Origin: Balneola sp.
Lineage (GTDB): Bacteria; Bacteroidota; Rhodothermia; Balneolales; Balneolaceae
Assembly: GCA_028284195.1 (NCBI GenBank)
Contig: JANQSE010000002.1
Span: forward strand, 434,001 to 498,000
Length of the DNA: 64,000 nucleotides
Reading direction: 5' to 3'
The position numbers and the translations under genes are program-made. How positions within the stretch are numbered: the first letter of the stretch is position 1; each line of letters begins with the position of its first letter. Shown piece by piece: positions 9,154 to 17,572 of the stretch. The notes beneath the pieces are model-generated. The model saw only the letters and a list, made by a program, of their open reading frames with translations. It made no database searches and was not told the DNA's origin.

Positions 9154-10356
9154 ATGCGCATATTAATGCTCTTAGATCATAATTATCCACCTGACCAACG
9201 GGTTGAGAATGAAGCAGAATCCTTGGTTAAAGCCGGGATTGATGTTATGGTGTTGGCAGTTGGAGCGGATAAAAGAGAAGCAAAAAGCAGTTTTAACGGA
9301 ACAACAATTTTAAGATATAAAATGCCGGTAAGGTTGAGAGAAAAACTAAGAGCAACCGTTGGTTTTTGCGATTTATATTCTGGTTTGCTTGTTCGGCAAA
9401 TATTAAAAGCATATAAAGAGTCACCGTTTGATGCTATTCATGTGCACGATCTATATCTGGGAAGAGTTGGTATTAAAGTTAAAGAGAAGCTTGGTATACC
9501 ATTAGTTATCGATCTTCACGAAAATTATGTGGAAGCGTTAACGCAATATGCTTGGAGTACACGTTTTCCGGGAAGTTGGCTTGTTTCTATTAAAAAATGG
9601 GAAAAACTGGAATTGAAGTGGCTTAAAAAAGCCGACCAAATTGTAGCTGTTATCAGGGAAATGAAAAACCGATACGTTGAAATGGGCTTTGATACAGAAA
9701 AAATTACTGTTATACCAAATACCCCTAACATAGATATGTTCAGGCTTTACCCTTATAAAGATGAAGTGCTGGATAAATATCCGGGGCGTAAGGTTTTGCT
9801 TTATTCTGGAGGGTTTGATCTTCATCGGGGGTTAGCCACTGCTATTAATGCGATGAAATGGGTAAAAGAAAAGCACCCGGAAACTTTGTTGGTTTTAGTT
9901 GGTGATGGCAGAAATGCAAATGAGTTAAAGAAACTTGTGGAAAAAGAAAATCTTCATGATTACGTACAATTTGAAGGATGGCAGGATCAGTCAAATATTC
10001 GTAGCTATGTAAAAAGAGCTGATATCGGGCTTATTCCGCACGTTCGTTCGGTACAAACTGATGCATCTATACCGCATAAGCTGGGTTATTACATGTCTGA
10101 AAAATTAGTTGTTGTATCGTCTAACTGCATATCATTAGAGCGAATGATTACAGAACATAATTCAGGAAAAATATTTGAATCAGAAAATGCGGAAGATCTT
10201 GCAGAGCAAATTAACTTTTTGTTAGAGAACCCAAAGATTGCTGCTGAATTAGCAGAAAAAGGCAAAAAAGCAGTTGAGAATGTATTTAACTGGAACAGTA
10301 CCGTACAACCTTTAGTAAGTTATTACAAAAGCATCGAGAAAAATCAAGAGAGGTAA
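9154..10356 (+). CDS. Glycosyltransferase family 4
   Basis: 400 residues, GT-B fold. The start MRILMLLDHNYPPDQRVENE is typical of GT4 enzymes; IHVHDLYLGRVG and the central VLLYSGGFDLHRGL block mark the interdomain and donor-binding regions. The C-terminal E-x7-E motif is less clear than in its neighbour. It is the only intact plus-strand gene in the first glycan cluster and has its own TATCTTTGC promoter box. It converges on the UDP-GlcNAc 2-epimerase gene, overlapping by 13 bases. Sugar specificity unknown. Confidence 0.87.
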   Translation: MRILMLLDHNYPPDQRVENEAESLVKAGIDVMVLAVGADKREAKSSFNGTTILRYKMPVRLREKLRATVGFCDLYSGLLVRQILKAYKESPFDAIHVHDLYLGRVGIKVKEKLGIPLVIDLHENYVEALTQYAWSTRFPGSWLVSIKKWEKLELKWLKKADQIVAVIREMKNRYVEMGFDTEKITVIPNTPNIDMFRLYPYKDEVLDKYPGRKVLLYSGGFDLHRGLATAINAMKWVKEKHPETLLVLVGDGRNANELKKLVEKENLHDYVQFEGWQDQSNIRSYVKRADIGLIPHVRSVQTDASIPHKLGYYMSEKLVVVSSNCISLERMITEHNSGKIFESENAEDLAEQINFLLENPKIAAELAEKGKKAVENVFNWNSTVQPLVSYYKSIEKNQER

Positions 10357-11408
10357 CGGCCGATTTCAGCTGCAATTTTTTGAGAAGCATTTCCATCACC
10401 ATATAAGGGCTTCCATTTAGTAGAAGGAGTAATTGCGCAAGCTTCTATTATTTTCTTTGTATCAGGCCCGGTTAATTGGTTCCAGTTTCCTTCAAGCGTT
10501 TCAACCCATTCTGTTTCTTCCCGGATTGTGATGCATTGTTTTTTCATCCAGTATGCTTCTTTTTGTAGCCCGCCTGAATCGGTTAATACTTTAAAACTAT
10601 GTTTTAAGGCCACCAGCATTTCGAAGTAAGACAAAGGTTCGGCAATAAAAAGATTTGGAGGCATTTCCAATGAATCTAATGCTTTTTTATTTCGGGGATG
10701 AACGGGCCACAATACCGGATATTCCAAAGTTGAAAATGAGTTGAGGATGGAATTTAGATTTTCTTTCGAGTTCGTATTTGAAGGCCGGTGAATGGTTGCT
10801 AAATAATATTTATCATCTTTAAAAGGCAATATCTTATCCAATTCTATTTTTGATTTGGCAATTTCACTGAATTGTTGTACTGCATCATACATTACATCTC
10901 CATAGTCAAAAACACCTTCAGAAATACCTTCTTCGGCAAGTTGGTGTAACCCAATTTCAGATGAGCAAAATAAAAGGCTGGAAACGTGATCCGTAAGAAC
11001 CCGATTGATTTCCTCAGGCATCTTGCGGTTAAAGCTTCTTAGCCCAGCTTCAACATGAATAACAGGTATATGCAGCTTAGAAGCTGTTAGAGCTCCTGCA
11101 AGTGTAGAATTTGTATCCCCATAAACTAAGACACCATTAGGTTTTTGATCTAAGCTGAAAATATGCTGTTCTATTTGTTTAAGCATTTCCCCTGTTTGTT
11201 CCCCATGTGAGCCGGAACCAACTTCAAGATTTACATGAGGAGCAGGGATACCCAATTCTTCCCAAAACACGGTACTCATGTTATGGTCGTAATGTTGTCC
11301 GGTATGAATAATAGTTTCTCTAATTTCCGCTTCGGCTAAAGCTTTTGAAACTACTGCTGCTTTAACAAATTGTGGCCGTGCACCTATTATAGTAAGTATT
11401 TGAATCAT
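10344..11408 (-). CDS. wecB: UDP-N-acetylglucosamine 2-epimerase (non-hydrolysing)
   Basis: 354 residues, close to family length (about 370). Interconverts UDP-GlcNAc and UDP-ManNAc in the cytoplasm to supply ManNAc units. Seen: N-terminal IGARPQFVKAA, GDTNSTLAGALTA, HVEAGLRSFNRKMPEEINR and TDSGGLQKEA, all hallmark blocks. The HVEAGLRS block suits the non-hydrolysing (WecB/MnaA) type; the hydrolysing NeuC type cannot be excluded by eye. This matters because the sialic-acid-like genes at 52.5-54.6 kb have no local NeuC. ATG start at 11408; 59 bases separate it from the acyltransferase gene. Confidence 0.9.
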   Translation of the reverse strand: MIQILTIIGARPQFVKAAVVSKALAEAEIRETIIHTGQHYDHNMSTVFWEELGIPAPHVNLEVGSGSHGEQTGEMLKQIEQHIFSLDQKPNGVLVYGDTNSTLAGALTASKLHIPVIHVEAGLRSFNRKMPEEINRVLTDHVSSLLFCSSEIGLHQLAEEGISEGVFDYGDVMYDAVQQFSEIAKSKIELDKILPFKDDKYYLATIHRPSNTNSKENLNSILNSFSTLEYPVLWPVHPRNKKALDSLEMPPNLFIAEPLSYFEMLVALKHSFKVLTDSGGLQKEAYWMKKQCITIREETEWVETLEGNWNQLTGPDTKKIIEACAITPSTKWKPLYGDGNASQKIAAEIGRYLS

Positions 11409-11467
11409 ATAAAGTAGTAGAAGAGAAACTAAAAGGACTTTTATTGAGAGTTCAATAAAACCTGAAC

Positions 11468-12445
11468 TTATTCTTGTTTATTAATAATACTGTTTTGATG
11501 TTTTCTTATCCGCTTAAAAGTTTCCATATCTACGGCTGGAGCTCCAAGTACTACTTTATTATCTTTGACTGAACCAGTTACAACACTTCCCAACCCTACT
11601 GTAGAATTATCGCCAATCGAAATACCATTTCTTATACTAGCAGATGGTGCGACCCAGCAATTCTCACCGATTTTAACACTACCGGCTATCATACTACAGG
11701 CAATTACCATCGAATTTTTTCCTATATGAACGTTATGGGCTATATGCACAAGATTATCTATTCGTACATTGTCTTCAATTATTGTATCGCTTAATGAGCC
11801 TCTGTCAATACATGTACAGCTTCCTATATGAACATTGTCTTTTATTATTACTTTCCCGAAATGGCGTATTTGTTCATACTCTTTTGTTTCATTATTCAGC
11901 ACATAGCCAAATCCGGTACCGCCAATTACAGAGTTTGATTTAATTATAGCGTTATTGCCAACAATGCTGTTATAGTGGAGTACACTATTTGCTCCAATAA
12001 CACATTTTTCTCCTAGCTTTACATTTTTTTCAATAATTACATTCGGGCCAATTTTTATTTTTTTTGGAATCTGAACAGTTGGGTCAATTACTGCAGAAGG
12101 ATGTATGTCTGTTTCAAACTCATTTTTTATAAAGAATGCTTTGATACATTCATTAGTTATTTTTTTGGGATCATCAGTGATTACATAAGCCGTTTTATTT
12201 TTAGGCAATGTTTTCTTAAAAGACTCAAACAATGCTCGCTCTATAATCAAAAAACCAGCTTTACAACCTTCAATAAGATCAGAGTAATTATCCTTTAGTT
12301 TAGAACTTATAAAAGTAAATTGATTAGGCTGGGCATCAGAAATTTGTCTGGGAGAATAAATCAATTGATCTGGATTGGAATTGTTCTCGAATACCTCGCA
12401 TCCCTGATCCTGACAAAAACTAAGTAAGGTTTTTATATTAGTCAT
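11468..12445 (-). CDS. LpxD-like left-handed beta-helix acyltransferase
   Basis: 325 residues. An N-terminal alpha/beta region (NQFTFISSKLKDNYSDLIEG) resembles the uridine-binding domain of LpxD, followed by hexapeptide repeats from about residue 110 to 310. The catalytic-type segment IDNLVHIAHNVHIGKNS keeps the LpxD histidine. Canonical LpxD acylates UDP-3-O-acyl-glucosamine in lipid A synthesis, but the location between a PIG-L deacetylase and an epimerase in a glycan cluster suggests a paralogue acylating a nucleotide sugar made free by the deacetylase. That role is inference. Its ATG lies 6 bases after the end of the PIG-L gene, so the two are probably co-transcribed. Confidence 0.82.
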   Translation of the reverse strand: MTNIKTLLSFCQDQGCEVFENNSNPDQLIYSPRQISDAQPNQFTFISSKLKDNYSDLIEGCKAGFLIIERALFESFKKTLPKNKTAYVITDDPKKITNECIKAFFIKNEFETDIHPSAVIDPTVQIPKKIKIGPNVIIEKNVKLGEKCVIGANSVLHYNSIVGNNAIIKSNSVIGGTGFGYVLNNETKEYEQIRHFGKVIIKDNVHIGSCTCIDRGSLSDTIIEDNVRIDNLVHIAHNVHIGKNSMVIACSMIAGSVKIGENCWVAPSASIRNGISIGDNSTVGLGSVVTGSVKDNKVVLGAPAVDMETFKRIRKHQNSIINKQE

Positions 12446-12451
12446 ACGGTT

Positions 12452-13090
12452 TTACTTTTCGACCCATCGAATCAGCTCAAAAGATTCAGCAAAATCGTGC
12501 TTAATTTGTGTACCTCTTAACTTGGCTAGGGCATCAAGAAATTCAATATTGCTGTATGGCCTGTGCGCTTGCGATTTGTAGAGTTTTAAGGCTTTTTTCT
12601 TTTTGTCCATTTGTTCTTTTGTCAACGAAACATACACATAAGAATGAAATCCAAAGTTGTTCCAAGGCATTTCATAGCCTAATAAGCTACTGTATTTAAA
12701 AGCTCTCACACCTTCATTATAAATGGTTTGATGATCTTGATGAATATCACTTGAACTGGGCATAAATACTAAATCGGGATCAATCTTCTTATTTAGTACA
12801 ACCATTTCTTCGAGAATATCTTGCCGAAGAGTCGGAAATAGACGAACCTCGAAATCGTAAGCATGGATATTTTCTTTTGCGATATCCAGAAATTCTAAAG
12901 AGGTATATAATTCTTGTTCAAGAACTCCAACTTCGAACCCTTGTGGAGTAGATTTTTCGCACATACTAAAAACTGCAACATGAATATCTTTTCCCATCTC
13001 TTTTAACTTTGCAATTGTTCCACCAAGTCCGAATTCTGCATCATCAATATGAGGGGCAAGTATGAGTACCGTGTCTTTTTTTTCAAACAT
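12452..13090 (-). CDS. PIG-L/LmbE family deacetylase
   Basis: 212 residues. Zn-dependent N-deacetylase fold: APHIDDAEFGLGG near residues 12-24 gives the PHxDD metal-binding motif, and SSDIHQDHQTIY the HxxH-type motif, so metal ligands and catalytic Asp appear intact. Family members remove acetyl groups from GlcNAc-type sugars or nucleotide sugars. With the neighbouring acyltransferase it could swap an N-acetyl group for another acyl group on a glycan building block (inference). It starts 2 bases after the end of the upstream glycosyltransferase gene, so it is in the same operon. Confidence 0.88.
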   Translation of the reverse strand: MFEKKDTVLILAPHIDDAEFGLGGTIAKLKEMGKDIHVAVFSMCEKSTPQGFEVGVLEQELYTSLEFLDIAKENIHAYDFEVRLFPTLRQDILEEMVVLNKKIDPDLVFMPSSSDIHQDHQTIYNEGVRAFKYSSLLGYEMPWNNFGFHSYVYVSLTKEQMDKKKKALKLYKSQAHRPYSNIEFLDALAKLRGTQIKHDFAESFELIRWVEK

Positions 13091-13092
13091 AA

Positions 13093-14403
13093 TTAAATAG
13101 TTTCAATAAGTTTTATAAGTTCTTTAGTAGTGCTCTTTCTGCTAAATTGCTCAATTTCAGTTACTTTATTTTGCAGTGGTTTTTTTTGTTGCCAGGAGGA
13201 ATACACCTTTTCGATAAATGTACAGCTTTCATCAATTTTTGTTTTCTCATAAACCGCACCATAATCTATGTTTGACAATAAGGAAGCAGCATCTCCTTCT
13301 GGATCACCCAGGCAAAGAATGGGATTACCAGTTGCAATATACTCCATTAATTTACCTGATATCAGAGTTTTAGAATGGTTTGTTTCTGCAAAAAGATTGA
13401 GGAGTAAATGAGCGCTTTTCATGATAGCCAGAGCTTCACCATGTGTTACCCTGCCGGTAAAGATGAAAGATATATTTTTAAACTCATTTTCAAATTCGTT
13501 GCGAATTACCTCTGATATATCACCAACAAAATAGAATTGGATATGAGTGTTTTCTAAAACTTTGTCTAGTCCAAGAAGAATTTTTTTTAGTGCCAAATAA
13601 GGTTGATGTACCTCAAGCATTCCAACATATGCAAGGGTAAAAGTATCAAATTCTTTTTTCTGTGCAGAATCGATAGCATTATTGTCAAAGCCGTTATAGA
13701 TATAGCTAAACTTAGAGGTTTGGTTAGGGATTTTAGAAGCCAGTAAATTCATGATCGATGGCCCTATAGTTAGTACTTTATCTGCTTTACCTAACACAGA
13801 ATATTCTAAGTCGGTATCCTTTTTTTGAGTTTTTTTACTTCTTGGAAGGTCACTATTATAAAAAATCTCTGACCAAGGGTCTCTAAGATCGGCCATCCAT
13901 TTAATATCAAATCTCTTTTTCAATTCCAATCCTATTAAATGAGTAGAATGAGGAGGGCCGGTTGTTACTATCAATTCGGGCTTCTCTTTTTTGATTATGG
14001 AAACAGCTTTTTTGGTCGCAAAAAAATTCCAACCAACCCTTGCATCAGGAATAAACCAATTACCCCTTATGTATTTGGATGTTTTGGAGAAAAAATTTTG
14101 GTCATTGTCACCTACTGTTCCTTGAGGAATTCCTTTACTTGAGTTACCGGTTTTTAAAAACGAGTATAGCTTTAAAAGCTCGAAGGTACGCGTACTATAA
14201 GTTTTGATACCCCTGACTTTTTCTAAAAAAGAAGTATCCAGGGTTTTGTATGATGCGGATTTTGGATGAACAGTAAGTACAATCGGTTCGTAGTTGGATA
14301 ATTCCTTTAAATATTTTGTAAAGTACATCCACCTTTGCACACCAGAGCCGCCACTGGGCGGCCAGTAATAGGTGATTATTAAAACCTTTTTTTTGTCACT
14401 CAA
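13093..14403 (-). CDS. Glycosyltransferase (GT4-like)
   Basis: About 436 residues. Begins KKVLIITYYWPPSGGSGVQR, the characteristic start of a Bacteroidota-type GT4 subfamily; MADLRDPWSE and the LAYVGMLEVHQP donor-side segment follow. I take TTG at 14403 as the start because it places the conserved opening at the N-terminus and overlaps the YfhO stop by 8 bases (TTGAGTGA), suggesting translational coupling. A longer TTG start at 14457 would only add residues read out of frame from yfhO. No ATG is available near the N-terminus. Specificity unknown. Confidence 0.85.
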   Translation of the reverse strand: MSDKKKVLIITYYWPPSGGSGVQRWMYFTKYLKELSNYEPIVLTVHPKSASYKTLDTSFLEKVRGIKTYSTRTFELLKLYSFLKTGNSSKGIPQGTVGDNDQNFFSKTSKYIRGNWFIPDARVGWNFFATKKAVSIIKKEKPELIVTTGPPHSTHLIGLELKKRFDIKWMADLRDPWSEIFYNSDLPRSKKTQKKDTDLEYSVLGKADKVLTIGPSIMNLLASKIPNQTSKFSYIYNGFDNNAIDSAQKKEFDTFTLAYVGMLEVHQPYLALKKILLGLDKVLENTHIQFYFVGDISEVIRNEFENEFKNISFIFTGRVTHGEALAIMKSAHLLLNLFAETNHSKTLISGKLMEYIATGNPILCLGDPEGDAASLLSNIDYGAVYEKTKIDESCTFIEKVYSSWQQKKPLQNKVTEIEQFSRKSTTKELIKLIETI

Positions 14404-16873
14404 TGTGCTCAGTTTCTTTTCTGAAAAAGGTAAATCCGAAAAGTAGTGCCAACCCAATTTGTGCTGCTAAAGAAACCCAATTTAATGTAACTCCAAGAGA
14501 ATATGACTGGGGCGCAAACGTCAGCTCTAATTCGTGATTTCCGGCAGGTATTTCCATGCCTCTTAAAACATAATTGGTTTTGTAAATAGGGATTTCTTCT
14601 CCGTTTAATGTAGCAACCCAGCCTGCAGGGTAATAGATTTCGCTAAGTACGAGAAAGCCCGGTTCAGAGCGTTTTATAGACATTGAGATCTCGGCTCCTG
14701 TATAATTCGTAACAATTACAGACGATAAACTATCTGAAACGGTATTGATTCTGTCGGAAGTTTCGACAACGGCAACGGTAGAATAATCCACATTTTCGCG
14801 ATCTACAAAATTGTAAGCTTCTGTGGCTGTGCCTGCATATACTAATGAATCTACGAAAAAAGCTTTTGGCAGGAGCTTTTGATTCTCATAAACCGTTCCT
14901 GAAGTTCCACTAAAAACGGGTTCAAGACCGGGTACTTGTAACCCTTGTTGGTAGTTGATGTATTTAATATTTAAAGCTCCAAGCAGATCAATATTTAAGC
15001 CTCCCTGTCCTTTATAAAGAGGGCCTCCATTTGTTTGAAGATCGGCTACTATACTCAGCTTTGCTCCGGTGTATCCTCCAATAGTTGGGTAGAAGTAAGA
15101 AGGAGTGGCATTGCTAAATGGCCCTGACAGAAGAGGAAAAACCCGGTATCTGTATGCGCCATTTTCAGAAAAGATATTGTCTAAAATATATTGATCGATA
15201 TCTCTTTTTTGTGTGTTCAGATATCGCTCCGGGCTTACGTTCGCATTTACAATTAAACGGTCGGGTATATACCTTTTTCCTACACTAACCATATCAAAAG
15301 CAGCCACAACAATAAGCCCAAGCAAAGCAATAGTAAGTGAGATTTTCTTTTTAAGTAAAAACCAGATTAAAGAACAGATAATCACAAGAAAAAGCCCAAG
15401 CCTGAACAAATCTTTATTTGCTGCTTCTAAGCGGTCGGGTACTAAATTCTGTTGTACATAATTAACTGCTTGCTGTTGAACCTGTGGGTTTTGAGGGCTC
15501 ACCTGATTTTGACGCGCAATTTGTTGGGCTATGCTTTGAATCTCTTCCGGTTTTGAGAAATCCATTGACTTAACCTGAATAAAAGCGAATACAAAAATGG
15601 CGAGTGTTATTCCTAAAGGAAGATAAAGTGGTTTTAAGCCAGAAGATTTTTCTTTTATAAAGTTAATAAGCCATTCCAAACCAAAAATAGCTGCCACTGT
15701 GTAGCAAAAAGAAGTGAGCACCAGCCATGTTTCAGGAGCTCTGAATTTGTTAAAAAGCGGTATGTAATCGAAGGCCAGCTCATTAATAAAAGCCAGATTT
15801 TCTCCCCAAGAGAAAAATAATGCAAGAGTACCGGTACCAAAGAATACATACATAATTGTGCCTTTTTGCCTGAACAAAGCAATTAGCAATAAGGGGAGAG
15901 TTAAAGCCCCAAGGTAGTGCGGCCCTGAAGTAACCGATTTCGGGCCAAAGTAAGCGGGAGATGCACCTCCAAAAATCTCAGGGATAATGAGAGTTAAAGA
16001 TTCCCGAATACCTTGCGACCATGCGAAAGCGTAACTTGTTGAAAGTCCTTTTGAGCCATCAAGAGCAGAACCGCCCCGAATACTGTATTGCGAATATTCT
16101 TGTAGTGTTAAAAAACTTTGTGCATGGCCTAAAACCCCAATAATACCTCCAAGTATTAGCAGCCCCGTAATAAGGCCAAATTGCCGGTATTCTTTATTCT
16201 TAATCTGTTTCCAGGAATCGGCAACCCAAAGAAACCCTAACAAATACATAAAGTAGTAAGTGATTTGGGGATGCCCGGCCCTTACTTCAAGAGCCATTGC
16301 AACTGTAAAGAGCAGCAGTCCTCCCATTTTTTTCTCAGAACGGGTAAGTTTCCAATACCCTGCTAAAATCCAGGGGGCATAAGCCAATGAAGCAAACTTT
16401 GTTACATGCCCTGCTCCAATAATGATCGGAAAGTATGTGGTTAGCGAATAAAGTAAACTTCCGATTACTGCAGAAAGTGGCCTGAAACCAAGTAGAATAA
16501 GGAAAAAGTACATCCCTGTTAACATTACCCAGTAAGGGAAAGCCGGATATATTTTATGGAAGATTCCGCCGATCCGGTCAAGATTGGGAATTTCATTCTT
16601 TACAGACACTACAAATGCAGGCATTCCCATGTACATGTTTTCTACCCAAAGCGGTTCTTTATCATATTTTTCGCGGTATTCAATGACAGACTCAGCACCT
16701 GCTCTCCATTGTGTGGTGTCATGCCTTTGTAGTTCTTTGCCGCCGATGGTAGTAGCGGTAAACAGGAAAAAAGGGATTAAAAAAAGAATAGCGAGCGCAA
16801 TTATATGCTGTTTCCACTCTGCAAGATTATAGAAAAAGCCTTCCGACAGTTCTTGGATAGATTCTTTAGGCAT
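14396..16873 (-). CDS. YfhO-family membrane protein (GT-C-like)
   Basis: About 825 residues with a dozen or more membrane helices, then a large soluble segment (about 560-780) and a last helix near the C-terminus. YfhO proteins are bacterial membrane proteins with a GT-C-like architecture; in Gram-positives YfhO glycosylates teichoic acids. In this phylum such proteins are common near glycan genes, and acting as a periplasmic glycosyltransferase is inference. ATG 16873 lies 4 bases after the gatC stop; TTG 16885, overlapping gatC, is the alternative start. Heads the minus-strand operon with gatC. Confidence 0.82.
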   Translation of the reverse strand: MPKESIQELSEGFFYNLAEWKQHIIALAILFLIPFFLFTATTIGGKELQRHDTTQWRAGAESVIEYREKYDKEPLWVENMYMGMPAFVVSVKNEIPNLDRIGGIFHKIYPAFPYWVMLTGMYFFLILLGFRPLSAVIGSLLYSLTTYFPIIIGAGHVTKFASLAYAPWILAGYWKLTRSEKKMGGLLLFTVAMALEVRAGHPQITYYFMYLLGFLWVADSWKQIKNKEYRQFGLITGLLILGGIIGVLGHAQSFLTLQEYSQYSIRGGSALDGSKGLSTSYAFAWSQGIRESLTLIIPEIFGGASPAYFGPKSVTSGPHYLGALTLPLLLIALFRQKGTIMYVFFGTGTLALFFSWGENLAFINELAFDYIPLFNKFRAPETWLVLTSFCYTVAAIFGLEWLINFIKEKSSGLKPLYLPLGITLAIFVFAFIQVKSMDFSKPEEIQSIAQQIARQNQVSPQNPQVQQQAVNYVQQNLVPDRLEAANKDLFRLGLFLVIICSLIWFLLKKKISLTIALLGLIVVAAFDMVSVGKRYIPDRLIVNANVSPERYLNTQKRDIDQYILDNIFSENGAYRYRVFPLLSGPFSNATPSYFYPTIGGYTGAKLSIVADLQTNGGPLYKGQGGLNIDLLGALNIKYINYQQGLQVPGLEPVFSGTSGTVYENQKLLPKAFFVDSLVYAGTATEAYNFVDRENVDYSTVAVVETSDRINTVSDSLSSVIVTNYTGAEISMSIKRSEPGFLVLSEIYYPAGWVATLNGEEIPIYKTNYVLRGMEIPAGNHELELTFAPQSYSLGVTLNWVSLAAQIGLALLFGFTFFRKETEHIE

Positions 16874-16877
16874 AGAT

Positions 16878-17165
16878 TTACTCAATTACTTTAGGAACCC
16901 GAAAATAATCAGAATCTGCATCAGGGGCATTTTTAAGAGCGTCCTCGTGAGACAGAGGTTCTTTAGCTTCATCCTCTCTGAAACGGCTTTCCAGGTCGAT
17001 TACGTGATTAAGCGGTTCTACATTACTGGTGTCAACTTCGTTTAATTGTTCCATATACTCAAGGATACTATTCATATCCTTAGCATACATTTTTGCCTCC
17101 TCATTAGTTACCTGAAGCCGGGCCAGGTTAGCAATATATTGGACATCTTTTTCTGATACGGACAT
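16878..17165 (-). CDS. gatC: Asp-tRNA(Asn)/Glu-tRNA(Gln) amidotransferase subunit C
   Basis: 95 residues, the standard GatC length. Small bracing subunit of the GatCAB complex that amidates misacylated Glu-tRNA-Gln or Asp-tRNA-Asn. Seen: the VSEKDVQYIANLARLQVT opening, NSILEYMEQLNEVDTSNVEP, and the FREDEAKEPLSHEDAL and YFRVPKVIE end, all GatC hallmarks. gatA and gatB are not in the window. It is divergent from ptsH, with a 134-base gap. Confidence 0.95.
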   Translation of the reverse strand: MSVSEKDVQYIANLARLQVTNEEAKMYAKDMNSILEYMEQLNEVDTSNVEPLNHVIDLESRFREDEAKEPLSHEDALKNAPDADSDYFRVPKVIE

Positions 17166-17242
17166 TAGAGTATGTTAAAATTGAAAAAGTTGAATTTAAG
17201 AAAGATTAAGTGAAAGGTTAATTCTATATTCAAAAAAAGGGC

Positions 17243-17273
17243 TTTGCTCGGGATATTATTGAAATTATATTCT
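17243..17273 (+). promoter_or_regulatory. Candidate promoter of the ptsH-ptsI operon
   Basis: TTTG at 17243-17246, a 19-base spacer, then TATATTCT at 17266-17273 approximate the Bacteroidota -33/-7 pair (TTTG, TAnnTTTG; 6 of 8 in the -7 box). It lies 27 bases before the HPr ATG. Confidence 0.45.
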
Positions 17274-17299
17274 TTTTTGGTGAGCCAATTAAACTAACC

Positions 17300-17572
17300 A
17301 TGATTAAGCAGAAGATAACTATACAAAATTCATCGGGGTTACACGCCCGGCCTTCAGCAGCATTGGTTAAAACTGCGAGCAGGTTTAAGGCCGATTTTTA
17401 TATTCATATGTATGGTTACAGGGTAAATGGTAAAAGTATTTTGGGGGTTATGACACTTGCGGCAGAACATGGAGCTGAACTTGAACTCGAATTTGATGGA
17501 GCGGATGAAAAAGAAGCCATGAAAACCATTACAGAGCTAATTGAGAACAAATTTGGCTTTGAGGATGAATGA
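17300..17572 (+). CDS. ptsH: HPr phosphocarrier protein
   Basis: 90 residues. Carries phosphate from enzyme I to EIIA proteins. The active-site histidine is His15 in SSGLHARPSAALV, and a regulatory serine is Ser46 in NGKSILGVMTLAAEHG, so both the PEP-dependent and the HPr-kinase sites are kept. First gene of an operon with ptsI, which overlaps its 3' end by 8 bases. No sugar-specific EII permease is present in the window, so a regulatory PTS is possible (inference). Confidence 0.95.
   Translation: MIKQKITIQNSSGLHARPSAALVKTASRFKADFYIHMYGYRVNGKSILGVMTLAAEHGAELELEFDGADEKEAMKTITELIENKFGFEDE

Noticed and set aside
14404-14457. Longer start (TTG 14457) for the glycosyltransferase
   Set aside because: The additional residues lie within yfhO coding sequence and precede the conserved family start; TTG 14403 fits better.
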